Made by a program: the position numbers and the translations under genes | Assembly (NCBI GenBank): GCA_905215695.1 | Contig: CAJMQN010000001.1 | Location: 248,001 to 312,000 of the forward strand | From: an uncultured bacterium | Lineage (GTDB): Bacteria > Bacillota > Clostridia > Christensenellales > HGM11417 | DNA: 64,000 bases | Direction of reading: 5' to 3' | The notes under the pieces: generated by a model | Databases searched by the model: none | What the model was told of the DNA's origin: nothing | Seen by the model: the letters and a program-made list of their open reading frames with translations, nothing else | In this document: positions 34,958 to 42,196 of the stretch, piece by piece | Numbering within the stretch: the first letter of the stretch is position 1 | Layout of the letters: each line of letters begins with the position of its first letter

Positions 34958-36943
34958 ATGGAAAAAGATAAATATTATTGGATTGAACTGTGCGGTTTTG
35001 ACAAATCGAGTGACGACTTTGGAGTGGAAAAACTGTTGGCGTCGATTCCGCAAAATGTGACCGGATTTGTAATACTGTTTGCAAACATTGAATTTTATAA
35101 TAGTTTTGAAGCAACGGACAAAGAATACCTTTTGAGTCTCGACGACTGTGTTTACGGCGGCAGAAGAAGATTCGAGGAAAATACCGCGTTACTATGGTCA
35201 AATTTTGAATTAAAAAAACTTGTAGAGATTCTTCATAAGAAAGGAAAAAAGGTTTTTGCGACGGTATTTGATTCCATGGAAACAATCGTCGAGGGATCTT
35301 TTTCTTCTTGTCATGGGGAAATTGCCCAAAGAATGGCGGATGGCTCCTGCAATCCCTGTGTCGATGTTACGGCAGTTTTATCCGACGGACGCGATTATGG
35401 TCAGTTTTTGATTGAGAAAATTAAGGAAGTTTTATTGTATTATCGGTTTGACGGAGCGCACTATGCCGACGGTATTTCTTCATGGCGTATTCCGTTGCAG
35501 ATAACGGATTTTTCAAGCAGATGTCTGAAGATGTTTGCTGAGTTTTTGAATGATGAAAAGGCAAAAAAAGAAATATTGAAACTTGCGGAAAATGCTCCTT
35601 CTGCGGGAACTGCTTCAAGACGTCTTGCGGAAAAGGTTTGGAATCGTTATCGGACAGAGTGGATACGATTTTCCGCCGAAAAATGGGCGGAATTTTACAA
35701 TCGATTATTGACAGAAGTGAAATCAATCGGTAAAGAAAATATTGCAAATATTGCATGGGTTAGAGATCCGTTTGAAGCGTTGTACCGCTATGGATTCGAT
35801 TACAATCTTATCAATCTGAAAAATCTTTCCGCTATCATCGTAAACGATGTAAATCGTAAAATAGTGCCGGAAACGGATTCATGCGGTTTCCAAATCAGCC
35901 ACGATGAGTATAAATACAGCAATAACGACGCGCCTCCGGTAATGATGTTGACGAAAGCTGCCGCAATGAATCTGAAACAATATACTATGGCGCCCATCCG
36001 AGACAATTGTGAAAAATGGGATGCGCTTTCTACCTGTCCCGATTCATTTAGAGCAAAGGTATTTAGACGAAATCACTGTTTTTATTTTGATGGAATATAC
36101 AAAAGAATCAGCGATGGAATACTCTATTGCCTTTCGACCGGAGTCGGCGAGCGGGAGTGGGCGTTTATAGCCGCCAAAGAGCGAGAATCTCTTGTTAAAG
36201 ATATTCGTCCTGACGGATTTTGTCTTCTGTATTCCGATTCTGCGGCTGTGTCCGAACTCGACAATTATGTGCGGGAGAGGTTGCCGTCTATGTTTTGGAA
36301 ATTGAGGGAGTTACAAATTTCAGGTTTATCCCTCTATACGATAACCCGTTTCGAATATTTGGATAAAATCGACATGCCTCTCGTCTGTCTGTCGGCAGAA
36401 AATTTGTCGGATAATGAGAAGTCAACGCTTGAAAACTATCACAGAAATCCCCTTGTGGTTTTTGGCAGAGAGAATCCTTTCAAGCGGATGCCGAATATTA
36501 TAATACACTGTTCAAATAATGATAATTGTTACATTTTCAACATAGAGAAAAATGGAACGTTTGATGTCGGCGATCGAAAAAAGTTTGCCGAAAGTAAAAG
36601 ACGTATGCGGGAGAGCGCGGAAAGCATATGGATTAAAAAACTTGGTTACCGGCGAATCAGTCGAAAGGAAAATAAAAATACGGTGAAAATACTTCATCGA
36701 CTATTTGGATTGCCGTTTGGCAGCGGAGATATTCTTTGCAATGTGTTGCGTTCCCGCGGACAAAGACAAATAATTTTTGACAATCCAAACGATAAAGCGG
36801 TCGCTGTCAAAACTACATGTTGGGATAAATTTGGAAATGCCTCTGCTTTCAAAGTAGAAATAAATCCGAACGGGGTAACTGTTATTTCATTAGAAAGTGA
36901 AAACAGGTCGCTGTCCAACTCTATAGATGCTTACAAAAAGTAA
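34958..36943 (+). CDS. Unrecognised protein, possible TIM-barrel glycosidase
   Basis: The protein has 661 residues and starts 2 bases after the GH127-like stop. I do not recognise the family with certainty. The first ~400 residues look like a barrel: beta-strands such as 'VTGFVILFANIEF', 'KKVFATVFDSM', 'FDGAHYADGIS' (acidic end of a strand, active-site-like) and 'NIANIAWVRDP' recur at regular spacing. A later 'RPDGFCLLYSD' segment and a C-terminal beta-rich part ('RQIIFDNPNDKAVAVKTTCWDKFGNASAFKVEINPNGVTVI') resemble the accessory domain of barrel glycosidases. There is no signal peptide. It is the last gene of the operon, with a strong terminator at 37049-37079. Confidence 0.55.
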   Translation: MEKDKYYWIELCGFDKSSDDFGVEKLLASIPQNVTGFVILFANIEFYNSFEATDKEYLLSLDDCVYGGRRRFEENTALLWSNFELKKLVEILHKKGKKVFATVFDSMETIVEGSFSSCHGEIAQRMADGSCNPCVDVTAVLSDGRDYGQFLIEKIKEVLLYYRFDGAHYADGISSWRIPLQITDFSSRCLKMFAEFLNDEKAKKEILKLAENAPSAGTASRRLAEKVWNRYRTEWIRFSAEKWAEFYNRLLTEVKSIGKENIANIAWVRDPFEALYRYGFDYNLINLKNLSAIIVNDVNRKIVPETDSCGFQISHDEYKYSNNDAPPVMMLTKAAAMNLKQYTMAPIRDNCEKWDALSTCPDSFRAKVFRRNHCFYFDGIYKRISDGILYCLSTGVGEREWAFIAAKERESLVKDIRPDGFCLLYSDSAAVSELDNYVRERLPSMFWKLRELQISGLSLYTITRFEYLDKIDMPLVCLSAENLSDNEKSTLENYHRNPLVVFGRENPFKRMPNIIIHCSNNDNCYIFNIEKNGTFDVGDRKKFAESKRRMRESAESIWIKKLGYRRISRKENKNTVKILHRLFGLPFGSGDILCNVLRSRGQRQIIFDNPNDKAVAVKTTCWDKFGNASAFKVEINPNGVTVISLESENRSLSNSIDAYKK

Positions 36944-37019
36944 TTCGGTAAAAATAGGGATTGATCCAATAGAAAAAAGCAATCGAGTGGTGATGGGTTA
37001 TTACGAAAAAAAGAGATGA

Positions 37020-37043
37020 TAGCATTTTTCACCGCGAAACCCA
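37020..37043 (+). repeat. 24-base direct repeat, copy 2
   Basis: Identical over 24 bases to 12133-12156. Here it lies just downstream of the last carbohydrate gene and 5 bases before a terminator hairpin. The copy lacks the right arm that makes the perfect hairpin in copy 1. Confidence 0.8.
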
Positions 37044-37048
37044 CAGTG

Positions 37049-37079
37049 AAAAACACCGTATTTTACGGTGTTTTTGCTT
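37049..37079 (+). terminator. Terminator of the long carbohydrate operon
   Basis: AAAAACACCGTA (37049-37060) pairs perfectly with TACGGTGTTTTT (37064-37075) around a 3-base loop. The T-rich right arm allows termination in both directions. Confidence 0.8.
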
Positions 37080-37156
37080 ATTTTTGCGCTGTTTTTGAAT
37101 AGTGGGTACGAAGTGGGCAATTTGGTAAAAAAATATTAAAAAAACCCGTTCAAACG

Positions 37157-37184
37157 CTTGACGAATTTTAAAAAGCGAGTATAA
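37157..37184 (+). promoter_or_regulatory. Promoter of a candidate small RNA
   Basis: TTGACG (37157-37162) is 16 bases from a perfect TATAAT (37179-37184). It lies in a non-coding gap, with a terminator about 80 bases further on. Confidence 0.65.
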
Positions 37185-37190
37185 TAGTAA

Positions 37191-37290
37191 ATGTAAACTT
37201 GATTGAAAACAAATTCACAAGTTTGCCCAACATTGCTCATCATTTTCCCCCCTTATCATAGAAAGGCAGTCGCTTCGGCGGCTGCTTTTC
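37191..37290 (+). ncRNA. Candidate small RNA of about 100 nt with C-rich loop
   Basis: The stretch between a good promoter and an intrinsic terminator has no start codon with a ribosome binding site. The 3' end is a GCAGTCGC/GCGGCTGC stem (37266-37285) closed by a UUCG tetraloop and followed by TTTTC. Upstream, an unpaired run TTTTCCCCCCTTATC (37246-37260) is complementary to GGAGG-type ribosome binding sites, as in C-rich regulatory RNAs of Gram-positive bacteria. Function is inferred only. Confidence 0.5.
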
Positions 37291-37318
37291 GTTATTCGGC
37301 GCGTGTCCGGCAAAAAGA

Positions 37319-37348
37319 TTGACGAAATGCGGTAAAATAGTATATAAT
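37319..37348 (+). promoter_or_regulatory. Promoter of degV
   Basis: TTGACG (37319-37324) is 18 bases from a perfect TATAAT (37343-37348). The predicted leader is about 70 bases long. Confidence 0.75.
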
Positions 37349-37424
37349 ACACTCGTAACTATGCGGTCATCCGGGCAAAGTCCCGCAACAATATGGAATG
37401 AAACCAGTATTTGGAGGAAAGAGA

Positions 37425-38279
37425 ATGAGCGTATTATTTTGTGACAGTAACTGCGAGCTGTGGTACACCACGCTGCGGGAATTGCCGCTCGAGCTGATTA
37501 AAATGCCCTATACCATCGAGGGCAAGGAATACTTTTACGACATGGGGGAGGCGACGGATTTCGAGGGCTATTACAAGCTCATGCGAAACAAAGCGAAGGC
37601 GATCACGAGCGCGCTCAACACCTATGACTATATCGAATATTTCGAGCCTTGGTTCAAAAAGGGCGAGGATATTCTCTACATTTCCTTTTCGCACAAGCTG
37701 TCGAGCACATTCGAGAGCATGCAGAACGCCGTCTCCGAACTGCTTGAAAAATACCCCGGGCGCAAGTTCGAGGTGTTCGACACAAAGAGCATTTCGGTGG
37801 GCGCAGGTCTCTTGGTCTATTATGCGGGCATCCTCAAACGGGACGGCGCGTCGGACGAAGAGATTGTGGAAAAACTTGCGGAACTCCGCCAAAAGTTGAA
37901 TGTTTACTTTGCTGTGGACGACCTGAACCATTTGAAACGCGGCGGGCGTCTCTCCGGCGTCGCGGCGGTTGCGGGAACTCTTCTCAATCTGAAACCCGTT
38001 TTGACTGTGGACGAAGAGGGCGCGCTCAAGCCTGTCGCCAAGGTCAAGGGGCGCAAGCTCGTCATGAACTATTTTATGGAAAAACTCCGTGCCGAAAACG
38101 TCGATGAGGAAAAAATTGCCTTCGTCGTGGGTGCGGACTGCGAGGAGGACGTCGAAGAACTCTCCGAGCGTATCTCCAAGGAATACCCGAAACTGAAAAT
38201 CGTCAAGCAGATTGTCGGTCCCGTGATTGCGACGCACTGCGGTCCCGGAACTTTGGGCTTGATTTTTGTATCCAAATAG
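37425..38279 (+). CDS. degV: DegV-family fatty-acid-binding protein
   Basis: The protein has 284 residues from the ATG at 37425, which has TTGGAGGAAAG just upstream; an earlier in-frame start at 37398 has no site. DegV features are 'LFCDSNCEL' at the start, 'ILYISFSHKLSSTFESMQNA' (lipid head-group pocket), 'FEVFDTKSISVGAGLLVYYA', 'YFAVDDLNHLKRGGRLSG' and the ending 'PVIATHCGPGTLGLIFV'. Such proteins bind single fatty acids; some are FakB subunits feeding exogenous fatty acids to the FakA kinase. It is the first GC-rich core gene after the AT-rich region, and the ApbE gene follows without a gap. Confidence 0.92.
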   Translation: MSVLFCDSNCELWYTTLRELPLELIKMPYTIEGKEYFYDMGEATDFEGYYKLMRNKAKAITSALNTYDYIEYFEPWFKKGEDILYISFSHKLSSTFESMQNAVSELLEKYPGRKFEVFDTKSISVGAGLLVYYAGILKRDGASDEEIVEKLAELRQKLNVYFAVDDLNHLKRGGRLSGVAAVAGTLLNLKPVLTVDEEGALKPVAKVKGRKLVMNYFMEKLRAENVDEEKIAFVVGADCEEDVEELSERISKEYPKLKIVKQIVGPVIATHCGPGTLGLIFVSK

Positions 38280-39368
38280 ATGATTTTCCGTCGTAAAATG
38301 AAATCCGGTTCCGCAGAGGAATCCTCATTTTCATCAAAGAGCGGGAAAAGAGGCGCCGCGGTCGCGGCGCTCCTTTTGTGTCTGCTCTTTTTGCCCTGTG
38401 CGGTGTCCTGCGCGCCCGCGCCGAATTTTCTCTCTTCCTACTGTGAATTTTCGCACCTCGACGGCGACCGCGACGCGGAAAAGAACGCCCGCGCCCTTTT
38501 GGACCGTTTCGAGGCGGAAATCAGCACGCAGTATGCGGACAGCGACGTCTCCAAACTCAACCGTGCCGAGGGCGGTCAGCCCGTACAGGTGGGGGAGACC
38601 TGCGCCCGCCTTCTGCTCTTCTGCAAGAGCCAATACGAATCCGACCGCACGGACGGATTATTTTCGCCCTCCCTGTACGCGCTCTCCGAGCTTTGGGGGT
38701 TCGCAGAAAAATCATACCGCGTCCCTTCCGATTCGGAAATTTCGGAGACGCTCGCTTACTGCGACTTTTCGGAGGTGGAAATCTCGGGTAACGTCGTGAC
38801 CAAAAAATACACGGAGACAAAATTCGACCTCGGCGGCATGGCGAAGGGGTTTGCCCTGCAAATGATTCGGGACAGTTTGAGAGCGGACGGCGCGACCCAT
38901 GCGCTCGTCAACCTCGCGGGGAGTTTTCTCATCGAGGGCAAAAAGGAGGACGGCTCCGAATACAGAATCGGAATCGAGGATCCCCGCGCAACGGGGACCG
39001 GCTACGCGGCGGCGGCGATTCTCGAGCTGTCCGATTGCTATGTCTCGACGAGTTCGGATGCCGAAAACTTTTTTATTTCGGAGGGCAAACGCTACTGTCA
39101 TATCCTCGACCCGCGCACGGGCGCTCCGGCGGAATCCGACCTGTTGAGCGTGACCGTCGTGTGGCAGACCGGGGGAGAGGAGAGCGGCGGCGCGCTGTCC
39201 GACCTGTGGTCCACCGCCTTTTTTCTCATGGGCAGAGAACGCGCGATGAATTATGCCGTTGAACACAATATCTCTGTCTTTCTGCTCGGCAAAGACGGCA
39301 AGTATTTTACCAATCTTCCGCTTGCGGAACCGACGGAGGACGTAAACCCGGAGTATTCGCCGCTATGA
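38280..39368 (+). CDS. apbE: FAD:protein FMN transferase (ApbE), lipoprotein
   Basis: The protein has 362 residues. After a basic N-terminus comes a hydrophobic helix ending AVSC (lipobox). ApbE motifs are 'SDVSKLNRA' (where FAD-site residues start), 'DLGGMAKGFALQMIRD', 'HALVNLAGSFLIEG', 'CYVSTSSDAENFF' and 'YCHILDPRTGAPAESDLLSVTVV' followed by 'DLWSTAFFLMG', with the metal-binding aspartate. It moves FMN from FAD onto a threonine of target proteins outside the membrane. It starts right at the stop of degV and overlaps the NusG-II gene by 4 bases. Confidence 0.92.
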   Translation: MIFRRKMKSGSAEESSFSSKSGKRGAAVAALLLCLLFLPCAVSCAPAPNFLSSYCEFSHLDGDRDAEKNARALLDRFEAEISTQYADSDVSKLNRAEGGQPVQVGETCARLLLFCKSQYESDRTDGLFSPSLYALSELWGFAEKSYRVPSDSEISETLAYCDFSEVEISGNVVTKKYTETKFDLGGMAKGFALQMIRDSLRADGATHALVNLAGSFLIEGKKEDGSEYRIGIEDPRATGTGYAAAAILELSDCYVSTSSDAENFFISEGKRYCHILDPRTGAPAESDLLSVTVVWQTGGEESGGALSDLWSTAFFLMGRERAMNYAVEHNISVFLLGKDGKYFTNLPLAEPTEDVNPEYSPL

Positions 39369-39775
39369 GGCGCGAAATATGGGAGAATTTGACGAAAAAG
39401 CCCTTTCGGTGGCAGGATATCGTTCTCCTGTGCGCATTTGTATGTATGCTCATATTGCCATATGTGTTTTTCAACAGGGAACAGGGTGCGACCGTGGAGA
39501 TATTCTGCGAAAATCGACATATTGCGTCATATCCTCTGAATGAGGACCGAGACGTGCCCTTCGAGAACAACGGCATTCGGAATCTGATACGCATTCACAG
39601 CGGAACCGTGCGTGTTGCGGAGGCGGACTGCCCGGACAAACTTTGTATGCACATGCGGGCGATTTCCAAGGAAAATGAAAGCATTGTCTGCGTGCCAAGC
39701 GGATTAAAAGTGGAAGTCCGCGGCGTAAAAAACGACCTTGACGGCGTGACTTCGCGGTTGGAGGTGCGCCCATGA
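39365..39775 (+). CDS. NusG domain II (NusG_II) membrane-anchored protein
   Basis: The protein has 136 residues: a cytoplasmic N-terminus, one membrane helix (~18-36), then an extracellular beta-domain with 'NLIRIHSGTVRVAEADCPDKLCMHM'. The DCP.K.C motif defines this small family. Such proteins occur beside ApbE and Gx-transporter genes in extracytoplasmic flavin or electron-transfer loci of Firmicutes. Its biochemical role is not established. It overlaps both neighbours by 4 bases, so expression is tightly coupled. Confidence 0.85.
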   Translation: MRREIWENLTKKPFRWQDIVLLCAFVCMLILPYVFFNREQGATVEIFCENRHIASYPLNEDRDVPFENNGIRNLIRIHSGTVRVAEADCPDKLCMHMRAISKENESIVCVPSGLKVEVRGVKNDLDGVTSRLEVRP

Positions 39776-40302
39776 GCGGAACGCCCCGACAGTTTACCCG
39801 CACGCAGAAGGTCGCGCTGACCGCGCTCTATCTCGCGCTGTCAATGACTGCGTTTCTGCTCGAATCCCTGTTGCCGCCTCCGGTGCCGCTCGTGCCCTGG
39901 GCGAAGTACGGATTTGCAAATATCTTTGTGCTGTTGGCGCTCTTTACGCTCGGAAGCTGGCAGGCTGTGTTGGTACTGTTGGCGAAATGCGCTTTCGGCG
40001 GTTTCTTTTCGGGTTTTCTTTCCGTTTGGTACAGCCTGTCGGCAGGTCTTTTGAGCCTTCTTTTGGGTATTTTGCTGTATGAAACCTGTTACCGCTTTTT
40101 TAGTCTGACCGCAATCAGCGCGGTGTGCGCCGCCTTTCACAATCTCGTGCAGATCTGCATGGCGGCTGTGCTCATGTCAAGCCCCGGACTGCTGTGGTTT
40201 GGTCCGCTTTCGGCGGCGGTAGGGCTGTGCGCGGGACTTGTGACCGGGCTTGCGTCCTACTTTGTGCTCCGCGTTTTGCGAAAAAGAGTTGTTTTTCGTT
40301 GA
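39772..40302 (+). CDS. Gx transporter family membrane protein
   Basis: The protein has 176 residues with about five or six membrane helices, beginning 'VALTALYLALSMTAFLLESLLPPPVPLVPWAKYGFANIFVLLALF'. This segment and 'FGGFFSGFLSVWYSLSAGLLSLLLG' fit the Gx transporter family (old name heptaprenyl diphosphate synthase component I). Together with ApbE and NusG_II it forms a module seen near quinone or flavin electron-transfer genes. The transported compound is unknown, with vitamins or quinone precursors as candidates. Confidence 0.82.
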   Translation: MSGTPRQFTRTQKVALTALYLALSMTAFLLESLLPPPVPLVPWAKYGFANIFVLLALFTLGSWQAVLVLLAKCAFGGFFSGFLSVWYSLSAGLLSLLLGILLYETCYRFFSLTAISAVCAAFHNLVQICMAAVLMSSPGLLWFGPLSAAVGLCAGLVTGLASYFVLRVLRKRVVFR

Positions 40303-40327
40303 ATTTCCGGAGCGAATGGAATATAAT
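40299..40327 (+). promoter_or_regulatory. Promoter of galU
   Basis: TTGAAT (40299-40304) is 17 bases from a perfect TATAAT (40322-40327). The -35 box overlaps the end of the preceding gene. Confidence 0.75.
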
Positions 40328-40353
40328 AGGGATAGTATCATCAGGAGAGAGCT

Positions 40354-41229
40354 ATGAAAAAAGTAAGAAAAGCAGTCATTCCCGCGGCGGGTCTCGGCAC
40401 ACGGTTTCTACCCGCGACCAAGGCGATGCCCAAAGAGATGCTGACCATTGTCGATAAACCTACCCTGCAATATATCGTAGAGGAGATTGTGCACTCGGGC
40501 ATCACCGAAGTGCTCATCGTAACCGGCAGGAACAAAAAGTCCATCGAGGACCATTTCGACCGCGCGGTGGAACTCGAGCTTCTATTGGAGCGGACGGGCA
40601 AGGAAGAGTACTTAAAATTGGTTCGCCAAATCACGGACCTCGCGCAGATCTATTATGTGCGCCAAAAGGAGACCAAGGGTCTCGGGCACGCGATTTTGCA
40701 GGCAAAGGCATTTGTCGGGGACGAACCTTTTGCGGTGTTGAACGGGGACGACGTCATTTTCAACGACGAAAAACCCTGTATCGGACAGCTCGTTTCGGCA
40801 TATGAACAGTGCGGAACTTCGGTTTTGGGCGTTCAGCGCGTCAAGAACAGCGAAATCTGCAAATACGGCGCGGTCAAGTACAGCGAAAAGAACGGACGCC
40901 TCTACCGCGTCGAGGACTTTGTGGAGAAGCCGCCCTGCGACAAGGCGCCCTCCAATCTTGCGTCCCTCGGCAGGTACGTGATTCAGCCCGAAATTTTTGA
41001 TTATTTGGAGACGCAGACGCCGGGCGCGGGCGGAGAGATTCAGCTCACCGACGCACTGAACCGCATGGGCAGAGATTTGGGACTGCACGCTTACGACTTC
41101 GAGGGCAGGCGCTACGACATCGGAGACAAACTCGGCTATTTGCAGGCGACCTGCGAGTACGCGCTCCGGGACAAGGCGCTCCGCGCCGATTTCCGCAGTT
41201 ATTTAAAGACCCTTTTGACAGAAGAATGA
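40354..41229 (+). CDS. galU: UTP--glucose-1-phosphate uridylyltransferase
   Basis: The protein has 291 residues, the normal family length. Nucleotide-binding 'KAVIPAAGLGTRFLPATKAMPKEML' opens the protein. 'VDKPTLQYIVEEIVHSGI', 'LGHAILQAKAFVGDEPFAVLNGDDVIF' (metal-binding aspartate pair) and 'GGEIQLTDALN' complete the signature. It makes UDP-glucose for cell-envelope glycans and glycolipids. It has its own promoter and a strong terminator, so it is a single-gene unit. Confidence 0.96.
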   Translation: MKKVRKAVIPAAGLGTRFLPATKAMPKEMLTIVDKPTLQYIVEEIVHSGITEVLIVTGRNKKSIEDHFDRAVELELLLERTGKEEYLKLVRQITDLAQIYYVRQKETKGLGHAILQAKAFVGDEPFAVLNGDDVIFNDEKPCIGQLVSAYEQCGTSVLGVQRVKNSEICKYGAVKYSEKNGRLYRVEDFVEKPPCDKAPSNLASLGRYVIQPEIFDYLETQTPGAGGEIQLTDALNRMGRDLGLHAYDFEGRRYDIGDKLGYLQATCEYALRDKALRADFRSYLKTLLTEE

Positions 41230-41244
41230 TTTGAAAAAAGAGGA

Positions 41245-41274
41245 AAAAACCCCGCGAAAAAGCGGGGCTTTTTT
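41245..41274 (+). terminator. Terminator of galU
   Basis: CCCCGC (41250-41255) pairs with GCGGGG (41262-41267) around a GAAAAA loop, flanked by AAAAA and CTTTTTT. Confidence 0.92.
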
Positions 41275-41329
41275 CATATTCGGAAACCTTCTTGCATAGA
41301 GATATGGTAATCCAAATCCGAAGTTTTAC

Positions 41330-41391
41330 TTATCCACCGATATCCACACGAACGGCTGTTTTTGTGGATAACTTTGTGGATAAGTGGATAC
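41330..41391. promoter_or_regulatory. Cluster of DnaA boxes
   Basis: Within 62 bases there are TTATCCACC (41330-41338), ATATCCACA (41340-41348), two perfect TGTGGATAA (41363-41371 and 41375-41383, consensus TTATCCACA on the minus strand) and a weaker AGTGGATAC (41383-41391). Two face one way and three the other. No dnaA or dnaN gene is nearby, so this is more likely a DnaA-titrating site or DnaA-regulated promoter than oriC. Confidence 0.65.
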
Positions 41392-41478
41392 CTTTGTGCA
41401 AAATGCCAGAAAAACTTTGTTTATTTGCATAAATTTACAAATTTCGACAATTTTCGAATGGAAAAGGAAGGGGACCGA

Positions 41479-42147
41479 TTGCGAAGAAAAAAGAGGTTAT
41501 GGGCGGCTGTTTCGGTCGCGATATTGGGGATATTCGCGGCGGTACTCGTCGTGGGTTTTTCGGGGAGTTCGGCTGAAAAAAAATACACGATTGTCATCGA
41601 CGCGGGGCACGGCTATCCCGACGGCGGCGCAACGGGAATCAACACGGGAACCTGCGAGGCGGAAATCAATCTTTTGATTGCGCAGAGCGTCAAGAGTTAT
41701 TTTGAAAGCTCGGATTTCCGGGTCGTCATGACGCGCGAGGGCGCGAACGGGTTATACAGCGGTGACGGCAATTTCAAAAAGGGGGATATGCTGAAACGAC
41801 GGGACGTGATTCATCGCGCGAAACCCGATTTTGTGGTGAGCATTCACCTGAACAAATTTACGCAGAGCTACCGAAAGGGCGCGCAGGTATTTTTTAAAGC
41901 TTCTGACGAGAACGGAAAGCGGCTTGCGGACAGCATTCAGAGCGTATTGAACAAAAATTTGAACGAGCGCGCGTTTTCGGCGCTCGCGGGAGATTACTAT
42001 ATGCTGAACTGTTCGGAGTATCCGTCCGTGATTGTGGAGTGCGGTTTTCTCTCGAACCCGGAGGAGGAGCGGCTTCTTCTGACCGAGGAGTACCGCGAAA
42101 AGCTCGCCTACAATATCTACGCGGGGGTTATTCATTACCTATTTTAA
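41479..42147 (+). CDS. cwlD: N-acetylmuramoyl-L-alanine amidase (Amidase_3, CwlD-like)
   Basis: The protein has 222 residues from the TTG at 41479, preferred because AAGGAAGGGG lies 5-6 bases upstream; an ATG at 41458 has no binding site. A single N-terminal helix ('LWAAVSVAILGIFAAVLVVGF') anchors it outside the membrane. Amidase_3 zinc ligands are visible: His in 'VIDAGHGYPDGG', Glu in 'CEAEINLLIA', His in 'VVSIHLNKF' and the catalytic Glu in 'SVIVECGFLSNPEE'. It cleaves the amide between MurNAc and L-alanine. In spore formers CwlD prepares muramic-delta-lactam in spore cortex; that assignment is inferred from size and anchor. Confidence 0.82.
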   Translation: MRRKKRLWAAVSVAILGIFAAVLVVGFSGSSAEKKYTIVIDAGHGYPDGGATGINTGTCEAEINLLIAQSVKSYFESSDFRVVMTREGANGLYSGDGNFKKGDMLKRRDVIHRAKPDFVVSIHLNKFTQSYRKGAQVFFKASDENGKRLADSIQSVLNKNLNERAFSALAGDYYMLNCSEYPSVIVECGFLSNPEEERLLLTEEYREKLAYNIYAGVIHYLF

Positions 42148-42196
42148 TTCCGATCGCGTTTTTATGCAGACTGCGTCTCCATAACGTGCGCGGAAT

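Noticed and set aside
36927..37019. Small 30-codon frame after the last glycan gene
   Set aside because: It has no ribosome binding site, overlaps the preceding stop and contains no recognisable motif.
37434..38237. Minus-strand frame opposite degV
   Set aside because: It is a shadow of the DegV gene, whose full family pattern is on the plus strand.
39772..40302. Heptaprenyl diphosphate synthase component I
   Set aside because: This is an old label for the family; the protein is entirely membrane helices and lacks prenyl-synthase DDxxD motifs.
41330..41391. Chromosomal replication origin
   Set aside because: DnaA boxes are present but there is no dnaA, dnaN, recF or AT-rich unwinding stretch nearby; a regulatory or titration site is more likely.
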